Positions 1 through 5,859 of a stretch of DNA of 15,235 bases are shown here, one piece after another. The DNA is from Oscillospiraceae bacterium (GTDB lineage: Bacteria > Bacillota_A > Clostridia > Oscillospirales > Oscillospiraceae): positions 1-15,235 of the forward strand of contig JAFXAV010000006.1 in NCBI GenBank assembly GCA_017516785.1, in the 5' to 3' direction. Both the position numbers and the translations under genes were made by a program. The notes beneath the pieces are model-generated. The model was not told where the DNA came from. It did not search any database and saw nothing but the letters and a program-made list of their open reading frames with translations. Every line of letters starts with the position of its first letter. Position 1 is the stretch's first letter.

Positions 1-59
1 GCAACGGAGGACTTACGGCGGCCGGTGCCGTAGCTATACTTCTTCTTGCTCTCGTACAT
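1..59 (-). CDS. rpsI: 30S ribosomal protein S9, N-terminal part
   Basis: Only the first 19 complete codons lie in the window; the gene runs off the left edge. Translation from the ATG at 59-57 gives MYESKKKYSYGTGRRKSSV, with the Y-G-T-G-R-R-K-S-S pattern that opens bacterial S9. S9 is a small-subunit protein whose C-terminal tail reaches the P-site tRNA; that tail is not visible here. A GGAGG lies upstream of the ATG, in the 17-base gap after rplM, so the two genes are very probably cotranscribed in the usual L13-S9 order. Confidence 0.93.
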   Translation of the reverse strand, partial: MYESKKKYSYGTGRRKSSV

Positions 60-76
60 AGTGTGTTACCTCCAAA

Positions 77-508
77 TTAGTCCAGGGTCCAGACCTCGGG
101 CTTCTGAGCAGCGTGGTTGTGCTCAGCACCCTTGTACAGGTGCAGACGGGTCATGGCGTTCTTGCCCAGGGTGTTCTTGGGCAGCATGCCCTTGACAGCG
201 ACTTCCATAGCGTAGTCGGAGCGGTTGGCCATCATATCGCGGGCCTTGGTCTCCTTCAGACCGCCGATCCAGCCGGAAACACGGTAGTACTTCTTCTGAT
301 CCAGCTTCTTGCCGGTCAGAACAGCCTTATCGGTGTTGATGACGATGACATAGTCACCGCAGTCGACGTTGGGGGTGAAGTCAGCCTTGTGCTTGCCGCG
401 CAGGATGTTAGCAGCGATGACAGCGGTACGGCCCAGGGGCTTGCCGGCAGCGTCGATAACATACCACTTGCGCTCCAGGGTCTCCTTCTTCAGCAGAGTA
501 GTGGACAT
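77..508 (-). CDS. rplM: 50S ribosomal protein L13
   Basis: L13 is an early-assembling large-subunit protein. The 143-residue product matches the family length (about 142-145) and carries recognisable L13 segments: [15 protein letters not shown] near residues 14-28, the [20 protein letters not shown] stretch, and [12 protein letters not shown] in the C-terminal half. I chose the ATG at 508-506 because GGAGG sits 8-9 bases upstream. The frame stays open upstream to a TTG at 523, but that codon overlaps the Shine-Dalgarno itself. The gene leads an rplM-rpsI operon with a consensus-type promoter at 617-589 and a 74-base leader containing a hairpin. The ORF on the opposite strand is a shadow. Confidence 0.97.
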   Translation of the reverse strand: MSTTLLKKETLERKWYVIDAAGKPLGRTAVIAANILRGKHKADFTPNVDCGDYVIVINTDKAVLTGKKLDQKKYYRVSGWIGGLKETKARDMMANRSDYAMEVAVKGMLPKNTLGKNAMTRLHLYKGAEHNHAAQKPEVWTLD

Positions 509-540
509 TATGCGTTCCTCCAAATATAGTTAAATAATTT

Positions 541-569
541 TTGACAAATTTAGGCGTTTGAAGTACAAT
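541..569 (+). promoter_or_regulatory. Possible plus-strand promoter facing the rplM promoter
   Basis: TTGACA (541-546), a 17-base spacer, and TACAAT (564-569) form a good sigma-A match pointing towards ttcA. A start near 576 would give a leader of about 160 bases running through the rplM promoter. It is the best plus-strand promoter visible upstream of ttcA, but the region is AT-rich and it overlaps the rplM leader, so a chance match is possible. Confidence 0.45.
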
Positions 570-582
570 GTCTTCAAAACGC
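554..582 (-). promoter_or_regulatory. Hairpin at the 5' end of the rplM leader
   Basis: Read on the minus strand, GCGTTT plus GAAG (separated by one bulged T) pairs with CTTC plus AAACGC around an 8-base loop. The structure begins at about the predicted transcription start (582-583) and lies about 45 bases upstream of the rplM Shine-Dalgarno. L13 leader RNAs that mediate r-protein autoregulation are known in low-GC Gram-positives, and this sits in the right place. Whether it belongs to that family was not tested. It could also simply stabilise the 5' end. Confidence 0.55.
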
Positions 583-588
583 TAGATT

Positions 589-617
589 TTTATACCACAT
601 AAAAAATAGTTTGTCAA
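589..617 (-). promoter_or_regulatory. Sigma-A promoter for rplM-rpsI
   Basis: The minus strand reads TTGACA (617-612), a 17-base spacer, then TATAAA (594-589). That is a full-consensus -35 and a five-of-six -10, as expected for a strongly expressed ribosomal operon. The predicted start near 582 gives a leader of about 74 bases. Confidence 0.8.
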
Positions 618-650
618 CGGCTTTTTTGCGAAATTTTCTGTTTTCTGAAG

Positions 651-700
651 AGAACTCTTAAAAGCTCTTAAATGCTCTCGAATACTCGCAAATACTCACA
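651..700 (+). repeat. Five degenerate 10-bp tandem units upstream of ttcA
   Basis: The 50 bases divide into AGAACTCTTA, AAAGCTCTTA, AATGCTCTCG, AATACTCGCA and AATACTCACA. Every unit has CTC at positions 5-7 and starts with A. The 10-base period equals about one helical turn. The array ends 35 bases before the chosen ttcA start. No function is assigned. Confidence 0.6.
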
Positions 701-735
701 TGCCATTTTGCAAACATTTTGAAAGGAATTTTGCT

Positions 736-1479
736 ATGCAGAAGCTGATGGGCCTGATGCGCCGGTGCGTGGATGATTACAACATGATTGAGGCGGGAGA
801 CCGCATTGCTGTAGGTGTTTCCGGTGGCAAGGACAGCCTGGTATTGCTGGTACTGCTTGCCGGATTAAAGAAATATTTCAACAAACCTTTCGAGCTGGAA
901 GCAATCACCATTGACATGGGCCTTGGAATGGATTATTCTGGAATCAAGGAACTTTGCGACAAATGGGATGTTCCTTATACGATTATTAATACAGAAATCG
1001 CCCCTATTATTTTTGACTACCGGAAGGAAAAGAACCCCTGCTCCATGTGTTCCAAGATGCGCCGGGGCGCCCTGAATCAGGCGATCCTTGACAAAGGCTT
1101 CAATAAGCTTGCCCTGGGTCACCACTATGACGATGCGGTGGAAACCTTCGTCATGAGCCTGATTTTTGAAGGACGGATTTCCTGCTTCCAGCCGGTGACA
1201 AACCTGGACCGGACGGGTATTATTCAGATCCGCCCCATGCTCTATATCCACGAGAAGACTGTTGATAATTTTGCAAAACGGACGGACCTGCCTGTCATCG
1301 AAAATCGCTGCCCTGTGGACAAGGCAACCAAAAGAGAAGAAATCAAACAGCTGGTATATGATCTCAGCCAGACTTACCCCGACCTGAAGGAACGGATTTT
1401 CGGGGCCATGCAGCGTTTCCCGCTGCCGGAGTGGGAACCCCACGGACGATACAAAAGACCAAAGGATGATCAGCAATGA
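736..1479 (+). CDS. ttcA: TtcA-type PP-loop tRNA 2-thiocytidine synthetase
   Basis: The 247-residue protein is an ATP-dependent PP-loop enzyme of the TilS/TtcA superfamily. The PP-loop SGGKDS is at residues 29-34. A CSMC pair (C102, C105) and a third cysteine in ENRCPV (C192) match the three cysteines that hold the Fe-S cluster in TtcA. The GHHYDDAVET segment near 128-137 is also family-typical. TtcA adenylates C32 of certain tRNAs and replaces its oxygen with sulfur. I chose ATG 736, which follows GAAAGG at 721-726; an in-frame ATG at 700 adds 12 residues but has no good Shine-Dalgarno. The stop overlaps the next gene's start (ATGA, 1476-1479), so the two are translationally coupled. Exact tRNA targets in this organism are not shown by the sequence. 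Confidence 0.85.
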   Translation: MQKLMGLMRRCVDDYNMIEAGDRIAVGVSGGKDSLVLLVLLAGLKKYFNKPFELEAITIDMGLGMDYSGIKELCDKWDVPYTIINTEIAPIIFDYRKEKNPCSMCSKMRRGALNQAILDKGFNKLALGHHYDDAVETFVMSLIFEGRISCFQPVTNLDRTGIIQIRPMLYIHEKTVDNFAKRTDLPVIENRCPVDKATKREEIKQLVYDLSQTYPDLKERIFGAMQRFPLPEWEPHGRYKRPKDDQQ

Positions 1480-1928
1480 TAATCAGAGATATTACTCCCG
1501 AAGATATTGAAATCATCACCCGGATGCGGGTTCAGATGCTGGATGAGGTCACAGAAGACCCGCTACCGGAAGAACTGGAAAATCAGATCCGCCGGTTCGT
1601 CTGGAAACATATGGAGGACAAGACCTGCCTGGGCACCTTGGCGGAAAAGGACGGCAAGGTGATTGCGGACGCCGTTATCTACCTCTTTGAAACCATGCCC
1701 GATGAGGTGAACGTCCGTGGCCTGACTGCCATGCTTTACAGCGTTTATACCCTGCCCGAGTATCGGGGACACGGCATCATGGCCCAGATTCTGCCCCGGG
1801 TTATTCAGCAGGCACGGGATGCTGGCGCCATTGAACTGAAGATGACGGCTGAGAAAAAGGCCATTCCGCTCTATGAGCGTATGGGTTTCCACGTCAATGA
1901 TGATGCCATGAAGATGTGCCTGATCTGA
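1476..1928 (+). CDS. GNAT-family N-acetyltransferase
   Basis: This 150-residue single-domain protein has GNAT hallmarks. SVYTLPEYRGHGIMAQIL (about residues 89-106) contains the acetyl-CoA binding R-G-H-G turn following strand 4. KAIPLYERMGF near 129-139 is the C-terminal motif B pattern. GNAT enzymes transfer acetyl from acetyl-CoA to amines; the acceptor here cannot be told. The ATG overlaps the ttcA stop and has AAAGGATG at 1461-1468 as its ribosome binding site. Overlap with a tRNA thiolase invites the idea of a role in tRNA or translation, but many orphan GNATs sit in such positions. A strong terminator follows 17 bases after the stop. Confidence 0.85.
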   Translation: MIIRDITPEDIEIITRMRVQMLDEVTEDPLPEELENQIRRFVWKHMEDKTCLGTLAEKDGKVIADAVIYLFETMPDEVNVRGLTAMLYSVYTLPEYRGHGIMAQILPRVIQQARDAGAIELKMTAEKKAIPLYERMGFHVNDDAMKMCLI

Positions 1929-1945
1929 AAAACGGCCATGTTAAG

Positions 1946-1974
1946 TCCCGTTGCTTGCTGCAACGGGATTTTTT
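1946..1974 (+). terminator. Intrinsic terminator after the ttcA-GNAT pair
   Basis: A perfect 9-bp stem (TCCCGTTGC with GCAACGGGA), a 5-base loop and six Ts. This is a classic Rho-independent terminator on the plus strand. Confidence 0.9.
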
Positions 1975-1983
1975 CGCTATGAT
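1955..1983 (+). promoter_or_regulatory. Possible promoter of the XRE gene inside the terminator
   Basis: TTGCTG (1955-1960), a 17-base spacer, and TATGAT (1978-1983). The -10 is good and the -35 modest. The -35 occupies the terminator loop and the start of its 3' arm. It would place transcription start near 1990, about 24 bases before the ATG at 2014. Confidence 0.4.
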
Positions 1984-2013
1984 GAAGCCATCAAAGATAA
2001 GGTGGCAAAGATC

Positions 2014-2445
2014 ATGCTGAATGAAAATATCAAAAACCTTCGAAAGAACAGAGGGATGACCCAGGAAGAACTGGCGGTGCGGCTGAATGTGGTCCGGCAG
2101 ACAGTTTCCAAATGGGAGAAGGGACTGTCCGTACCCGATGCGGAAATGCTTCAGAAAATTGCGGAAGTGCTGGATACATCTGTCACGGAACTGCTGGACG
2201 CAAAGCCTGCTGAGGCGCCTCAGATGGATCCAGTTGCCCAGCAGCTGGCCAGGATCAGTGAACAGATGGCCATCAAAAACCGCCGGGCAAAAAGGTTCTG
2301 GGCGGTTGTGCTGGTAATCCTCGGACTGCTTGTTGCGCTTTATGTTCTGAATTTTGCGGCCGCAGTTTATTATTCTGCCAATCCTCATATGGAGGTAGAA
2401 GTGATCGATCATGAGGGTGAAGAAGAGTCGGAAATGATACTCTGA
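2014..2445 (+). CDS. Membrane-anchored XRE-family regulator
   Basis: The 143-residue protein has an N-terminal helix-turn-helix of the XRE/Cro type (about residues 5-60; MTQEELAVRLNVVRQTVSKW is the recognition core). A linker of about 30 residues follows, then one hydrophobic helix (about 96-119) and a short acidic tail ending in EEESEMIL. The arrangement suggests a DNA-binding domain held at the membrane with a small external or lipid-facing sensor; that is inference. ATG 2014 was chosen because AAGGTGG at 1999-2005 precedes it by 8 bases. The frame extends upstream to a TTG within the terminator, which is not credible. Immediately downstream lies a promoter with an inverted repeat in front of a membrane protein gene, an obvious candidate target. 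Confidence 0.85.
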   Translation: MLNENIKNLRKNRGMTQEELAVRLNVVRQTVSKWEKGLSVPDAEMLQKIAEVLDTSVTELLDAKPAEAPQMDPVAQQLARISEQMAIKNRRAKRFWAVVLVILGLLVALYVLNFAAAVYYSANPHMEVEVIDHEGEEESEMIL

Positions 2446-2480
2446 TGAAAAAATAAAATAAGATATAATCGCTTCTGTTT

Positions 2481-2502
2481 TATAGTTGCTATCGCGACTA
2501 TA
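2481..2502. promoter_or_regulatory. Operator-like inverted repeat over a -35 element
   Basis: TATAGTTGC, a 4-base centre (TATC), and GCGACTATA match as an inverted repeat in 8 of 9 positions. The dyad covers the -35 of the promoter at 2486-2514, so a bound dimer would be expected to block RNA polymerase. The neighbouring XRE regulator is the natural candidate ligand, but this is untested. Confidence 0.6.
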
Positions 2503-2514
2503 TTGTGATATACT
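2486..2514 (+). promoter_or_regulatory. Extended -10 promoter for the 2552 membrane protein
   Basis: TTGCTA (2486-2491), a 17-base spacer, and TATACT (2509-2514) preceded by TGA (extended -10). The predicted start near 2521 gives a leader of about 30 bases. Confidence 0.7.
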
Positions 2515-2551
2515 CTGAATTACAAAACAGACAGAAAAAGGAGAGATATAT

Positions 2552-3499
2552 GTGATCGGAAGCGGACTGAAAAAGCTGGCCAAAGAACACGGCATGAGCG
2601 TGGATAAGGGTGTTGCCTACGGCAGCCTGGGCGGTTTCTATGCCACCATGAGCGAAGGTGCTGGCTACAAGAGAATTACGTTTGCAACCATGATTCAGGA
2701 TCCAGTGAAGAAGGAAAAATTGATGCGTGCCCTGGACGGCCGGAACCTGAAAAAGGAATTTCGGGTGACGGAGCTGCGGACAAGCAAGCGCTTTATCATG
2801 GTTGTGTTCCATGATGATCCCGGAACCATGAAAAAGATTTATGCTTTTCTGGATCTGTTCCTGCCCTTGCTGGCAGAGGCGGATGCTACCGGTATTGGCA
2901 CCTGTTCTGAGTGCGGTCTTGAATTGACTGACGGGTGCTGGAAGCTGATTGACGGCACGGCATATTATATGCACCGCGGCTGTGCAGAAAAGGTATGCCG
3001 CGATATTGCCGCAGAAGAGCAAACCCGCCGAGAGGAGGATACCGGCAACTACTTCACTGGATTTCTCGGCGCACTGCTGGGCTCCGTGATGGGTGCAGTG
3101 CTTTGGGCTGTGATTCTGTATTTTGGGTATGTTGCATCTCTGGTGGGCCTTGCCATTGGCTGGCTGGCAGAAAAGGGCTATAACCTTTTCAAGGGAAAAC
3201 AGGGTATGGGTAAAATCGCCATTTTGATTATTGTCATCATCATCGGCGTGCTGCTGGGCAATTTCGGCGCAGATGTCATCACCCTGGTGCAGATGATTGG
3301 TGCGGGCGAACTTCCTGGCCTTGCTTACGGCGATATTCCCGCACTGATACTGGTTGTTCTGCTGGAGGATCCCGGTTACCTGACTGCAACTCTGACCAAT
3401 ATCGGTATGGGCCTGCTTTTTGCGGGTCTGGGTGTCTGGGGGCTGCTGCGCCGGACAAATTCCGAAGTGGCTGATATCAAGATTGTGGATCTGAAGTAA
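2552..3499 (+). CDS. Multi-pass membrane protein with Cys/His cluster, unrecognised
   Basis: I do not recognise this 315-residue protein. Residues 1-110 are soluble and mixed in charge. A compact Cx2C...Hx2C cluster follows (C118, C121, H141, C144, in GTCSECGLEL and YYMHRGCAEK) and would suit a structural zinc site. The C-terminal half is strongly hydrophobic, with helices at about 168-206 (probably two), 221-247, 260-272 and 282-299. A basic loop, KGYNLFKGKQGMGK, near 208-221 probably faces the cytoplasm. The start is GTG 2552, because AGGAG at 2539-2543 is 8 bases upstream and the nearby ATG at 2550 runs straight into a stop. It has its own promoter with an operator-like dyad and follows the membrane XRE gene. 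A stress-responsive envelope function would fit but is speculation. Confidence 0.8.
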   Translation: MIGSGLKKLAKEHGMSVDKGVAYGSLGGFYATMSEGAGYKRITFATMIQDPVKKEKLMRALDGRNLKKEFRVTELRTSKRFIMVVFHDDPGTMKKIYAFLDLFLPLLAEADATGIGTCSECGLELTDGCWKLIDGTAYYMHRGCAEKVCRDIAAEEQTRREEDTGNYFTGFLGALLGSVMGAVLWAVILYFGYVASLVGLAIGWLAEKGYNLFKGKQGMGKIAILIIVIIIGVLLGNFGADVITLVQMIGAGELPGLAYGDIPALILVVLLEDPGYLTATLTNIGMGLLFAGLGVWGLLRRTNSEVADIKIVDLK

Positions 3500-3507
3500 A
3501 AATGTTT

Positions 3508-3552
3508 AATACCGCCTCTTAGTGGGAAAGATTTCCACAAGGAGGCGGTATT
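3508..3552 (+). promoter_or_regulatory. Long hairpin enclosing the next gene's ribosome binding site
   Basis: AATACCGCCTC (3508-3518) pairs perfectly with GAGGCGGTATT (3542-3552). An inner stem follows: GTGG (3522-3525) with CCAC (3535-3538), extended by GAA/TTT. The 3' arm contains most of AAGGAGG (3539-3545), the Shine-Dalgarno of the ORF starting at 3555. Four Ts follow the stem, so it could also act as a weak terminator after the 2552 gene. It may therefore set transcript read-through, translation of the small protein, or both. Confidence 0.75.
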
Positions 3553-3554
3553 TT

Positions 3555-3806
3555 ATGGTAAAGGGAATTTCCCGGCAGGTGATCGTGGTACAGAGTCCCG
3601 ATCCGAAGCTTTTCGATCAGGCGATCTTTATTTTAAAGGATGAAGCGGTTGGCAAGGGCATCACCGATGAGGCCCTCCTGAAGGAGGCCAAGGAGGCGAT
3701 CCGCCTGCCCCTGAAGAAGCGTCAGCTTCGGTATTACGGCCCTGTATGGGCCTGTGGTGGGGCGGCAGTGACGGCCCTTGTCTGGCTTGCGACAGCGCTC
3801 TTGTAA
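3555..3806 (+). CDS. Small conserved-type protein with C-terminal membrane helix
   Basis: The 83-residue product has a soluble N-terminal part (MVKGISRQVIVVQSPDPKLF, then an alternating helical stretch to about residue 60). A basic patch, LPLKKRQLRYYG, precedes one hydrophobic helix running to the C-terminus (about 61-83). That is a tail-anchored layout. I recall similar short proteins in Clostridia annotated only as hypothetical; no function is known to me. ATG 3555 is chosen over an upstream GTG at 3522 because AAGGAGG lies 9 bases before it. That ribosome binding site is buried in the 3508-3552 hairpin. No separate promoter is visible, so expression probably depends on read-through from the membrane protein gene. 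Confidence 0.75.
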   Translation: MVKGISRQVIVVQSPDPKLFDQAIFILKDEAVGKGITDEALLKEAKEAIRLPLKKRQLRYYGPVWACGGAAVTALVWLATALL

Positions 3807-3829
3807 TTTTTCGGCGATTGTGGTATAAT
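3801..3829 (+). promoter_or_regulatory. Promoter for the dihydrouridine synthase gene
   Basis: TTGTAA (3801-3806), a 17-base spacer, and TATAAT (3824-3829) preceded by TGG (extended -10). The -35 overlaps the stop codon of the preceding small gene. The predicted start near 3836 leaves a leader of only about 23 bases. Confidence 0.75.
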
Positions 3830-3858
3830 CCTCCCGAGAAAAATTGGGAGGAAGCACC

Positions 3859-4824
3859 ATGCGCATCGGAAATATTGAAGTAAACAATCCTCTGGTTCTG
3901 GGCCCTATGGCGGGCGTCACCGACTGGGCATTCCGCAATATCTGCGCGGAACTGGGCGCGGGCATCACCGTGACGGAGATGGTTTCCTCCCGGGCGCTGG
4001 TCTACAAGGATCAGAAAAGTGCCAAGTTGCTGCGTAAAAACGCCGGAAGCATCTGCGGCGCCCAGATTTTCGGCAATGATCCTGCCATCATGGCGGAGGC
4101 CGCTCAACTGGCACTGGAAATTTCCGGCTGCGATTTTATCGACATCAATATGGGCTGCCCTATGCCGAAAATTGCCAACTCCGGCGACGGCAGCGGCCTG
4201 ATGCGCACCCCTGAACTGGCAGGGGATATTCTGGCAGCGGTTGTGAAGGCTGTGGATGTGCCCGTCACCGTCAAATGCCGTCTGGGCTGGGACAAGGGCA
4301 GCATCAATGTGCTGGACTTCACCAAGCGGATGGAGGACAATGGTGCAGCTATGGTGGCTGTCCACGGCCGTACCCGTGCCATGCTCTATTCCGGCGTTGC
4401 GGACTGGGACTATATCCGCAAGGTCAAGGAGCAGCTGAGTATTCCTGTCATCGCCAACGGCGATATCGTGGATGCGGACAGCGCACGGCGGTGCCTCAAA
4501 TGGACCGGCGCCGACGGCCTGATGATCGGCAGAGCCACCTTTGGAGATCCCTGGATCTTTGAAGAGGTGAAGGCTGAAATGGAGGGAAAACCCATCCCGG
4601 AACGTCCCTGTCTGAAAGACCGCATTGATGTGGCGGTTCGCCAGTTCCGGATGGCGGAGGAAGACCACGGTGAGAAGATCGCCTGCCTGGAAGCCAGAAA
4701 GCATTTTGCCTGGTATCTCCGGGGCGTCCGGAATGCCAGCTACTATAAAAAGGAGATCACATCCCTGAAAACCATGGAGGATATCTACCGGGTTGCCAAA
4801 GATGTGGTCCGGGACTTGGAATAA
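3859..4824 (+). CDS. dusB: tRNA-dihydrouridine synthase (DusB type)
   Basis: This 321-residue FMN-dependent TIM-barrel enzyme reduces uridines in tRNA D-loops using NAD(P)H. Family landmarks occur in order: LGPMAGVTDWAFR (residues 14-26), DINMGCPMPKI with the catalytic cysteine C100 (95-105), VKCRLGW (138-144), VHGRTR (168-173), ANGDI (199-203) and MIGRA (222-226) for flavin and phosphate binding. Length is normal. ATG 3859 follows GGGAGGA by about 6 bases; the upstream extension from 3844 would start inside that Shine-Dalgarno. The gene is monocistronic, with its own promoter and terminator. DusB is the usual Bacillota paralogue name; the exact uridine positions cannot be read from sequence. 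Confidence 0.93.
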   Translation: MRIGNIEVNNPLVLGPMAGVTDWAFRNICAELGAGITVTEMVSSRALVYKDQKSAKLLRKNAGSICGAQIFGNDPAIMAEAAQLALEISGCDFIDINMGCPMPKIANSGDGSGLMRTPELAGDILAAVVKAVDVPVTVKCRLGWDKGSINVLDFTKRMEDNGAAMVAVHGRTRAMLYSGVADWDYIRKVKEQLSIPVIANGDIVDADSARRCLKWTGADGLMIGRATFGDPWIFEEVKAEMEGKPIPERPCLKDRIDVAVRQFRMAEEDHGEKIACLEARKHFAWYLRGVRNASYYKKEITSLKTMEDIYRVAKDVVRDLE

Positions 4825-4830
4825 ACAAAG

Positions 4831-4878
4831 GCCGCTTCGTATCCTGATTCGAGAAATGAGGATGTGAAGCGGCTTTTT
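4831..4878 (+). terminator. Terminator after dusB
   Basis: GCCGCTTC (4831-4838) pairs with GAAGCGGC (4866-4873). An inner ATCCT/AGGAT stem extends it, and five Ts follow. It abuts the stop codon of the minus-strand gene ending at 4877, so it also separates converging genes. Confidence 0.85.
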
Positions 4879-5107
4879 ACCGCAATAAGATGCGGACAAT
4901 AATTCCAGCCGATGAGATGCCCATGAACACTAATACATATCCTGTCAGCCGGAGCGTCAGGCAGGGAAGGCCAATCATATATACTCCGGCGGGAATCAGG
5001 ATCACAGCCGCAGCAGAAAGGATCAATAAACTGAATCCTGCAAAGACCGCAGCAAAAGTTTTTGGAGAATGCAAGCCATGTCCTTCTTTCGTAGTGGATA
5101 AGAACAT
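4877..5107 (-). CDS. Small two-helix membrane protein
   Basis: The 76-residue ORF has a short polar N-terminus (MFLSTTKEGHGLHSPKTF) followed by two hydrophobic helices at about 19-45 and 54-74, ending VRILLR. No family is recognised. The ribosome binding site is weak (AAGG a few bases before the ATG), and no promoter is evident between it and the terminator that follows trmO. Expression would need read-through. In its favour are the clean transmembrane pattern and the fit between its stop and the converging dusB terminator. The ORF on the opposite strand is more likely non-coding. Confidence 0.55.
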   Translation of the reverse strand: MFLSTTKEGHGLHSPKTFAAVFAGFSLLILSAAAVILIPAGVYMIGLPCLTLRLTGYVLVFMGISSAGIIVRILLR

Positions 5108-5137
5108 TATGCCTTGTTTGATCTGCGAAAGTAAGCG

Positions 5138-5166
5138 AAAACCCCCGATACGAATGGTATCGGGGG
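5138..5166 (-). terminator. Terminator after trmO
   Basis: A perfect 10-bp stem (CCCCCGATAC with GTATCGGGGG) and 5-base loop, followed on the minus strand by TTTT. It lies just after the trmO stop and closes the metal-uptake operon. Confidence 0.8.
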
Positions 5167-5171
5167 TATGT

Positions 5172-5858
5172 TTATGCTTTGTTTACTTCAATGACAGTCA
5201 GTGTATCCTCTTTCACTTGAAAACGGATATCGAAGCCTGCAAAGGTCAGACCGTAAACCCGGTCAGGCTTTCGCTGGTAGGAAGGCCGGGGGTCATGGGT
5301 CAGCACCGCAACAGCGGCGTCCCGCTTGTTTTCAGGGAGCTTTTTCAGAAGATTCTCAGGGAATTCCACAGTCAGAAGAAAATCCCCTGCGGTGTCCGTA
5401 AAGCCGCCCCTGGCTTCAGGATGGGAATCGCCGTAGGCGATGTAAGGCTTGATATCGAAGATGGGGGTGCCGTCCATCAAATCGGCGCCGCCCACATGGA
5501 GCACCATGCCGAACTTTTCTGTATGCTCCACGCCCAGCAGCTTCACACTGGAAAGGCCCAGATTATTGGGCCGGAAGGGGGAACGGGTGGCGAAGACACC
5601 GATGCGGGTGTTGCCGCCCAGCCGGGGCGGACGGACAGTGGGATTCCAGCCGGTGCGGACGGCTTCGGAAAACTGCCAGATAATCCACAGGTGGGAGAAA
5701 TCCTCAATGCCCCGGAGGGCATCGGGATTGCGGAATTCCGGCTCGAAGACGATGGTGGATTTTAATTCCTCCACCAGACCACTCTGGCGGGGAATGCCGA
5801 ATTTGGTGGCAAAGTCAGAGTGCATCCGGGCGATAACCTGAATATTCACATTTTCCAT
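5172..5858 (-). CDS. trmO: tRNA (t6A37) N6-methyltransferase TrmO (TsaA/YaeB family)
   Basis: The 228-residue protein belongs to the TsaA/UPF0066 family. E. coli TrmO uses S-adenosylmethionine to methylate t6A37 to m6t6A37 in tRNA-Thr. Family signatures are clear: HSDFATKFGIPRQSGLV (residues 13-29), FSHLWIIWQF (54-63), TRSPFRPNNLGLSSV (91-105) and DGTPIFDIKPYIAYGD (129-144). I prefer ATG 5858, which has AAAGGTG 10 bases upstream. A GTG at 5867 adds three residues but lies too close to that site. One base separates it from the znuB stop, so it is the last gene of the metal transporter transcript. That partnership is unexpected by function and may be simple operon packing. Confidence 0.9.
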   Translation of the reverse strand: MENVNIQVIARMHSDFATKFGIPRQSGLVEELKSTIVFEPEFRNPDALRGIEDFSHLWIIWQFSEAVRTGWNPTVRPPRLGGNTRIGVFATRSPFRPNNLGLSSVKLLGVEHTEKFGMVLHVGGADLMDGTPIFDIKPYIAYGDSHPEARGGFTDTAGDFLLTVEFPENLLKKLPENKRDAAVAVLTHDPRPSYQRKPDRVYGLTFAGFDIRFQVKEDTLTVIEVNKA

Positions 5859-5859
5859 A

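Noticed and set aside
672..722. 16-codon ORF ending at the ttcA ribosome binding site, as a leader peptide
   Set aside because: No Shine-Dalgarno before its ATG and it lies inside the decamer repeat; regulatory codon content not evident.
3830..3851. CCTCCC...GGGAGG inverted repeat over the dusB ribosome binding site as an RNA switch
   Set aside because: The predicted transcription start (about 3836) lies after the left arm, so the hairpin would not form in the mRNA.
3661..4899. Long minus-strand ORF opposite dusB
   Set aside because: It mirrors the codon pattern of a clear Dus gene with all family motifs on the plus strand, and has no ribosome binding site or recognisable domain.
4890..5765. 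Plus-strand ORF opposite the 76-residue membrane protein and trmO
   Set aside because: It spans a perfect terminator hairpin and the trmO gene; the composition is that of an antisense shadow.
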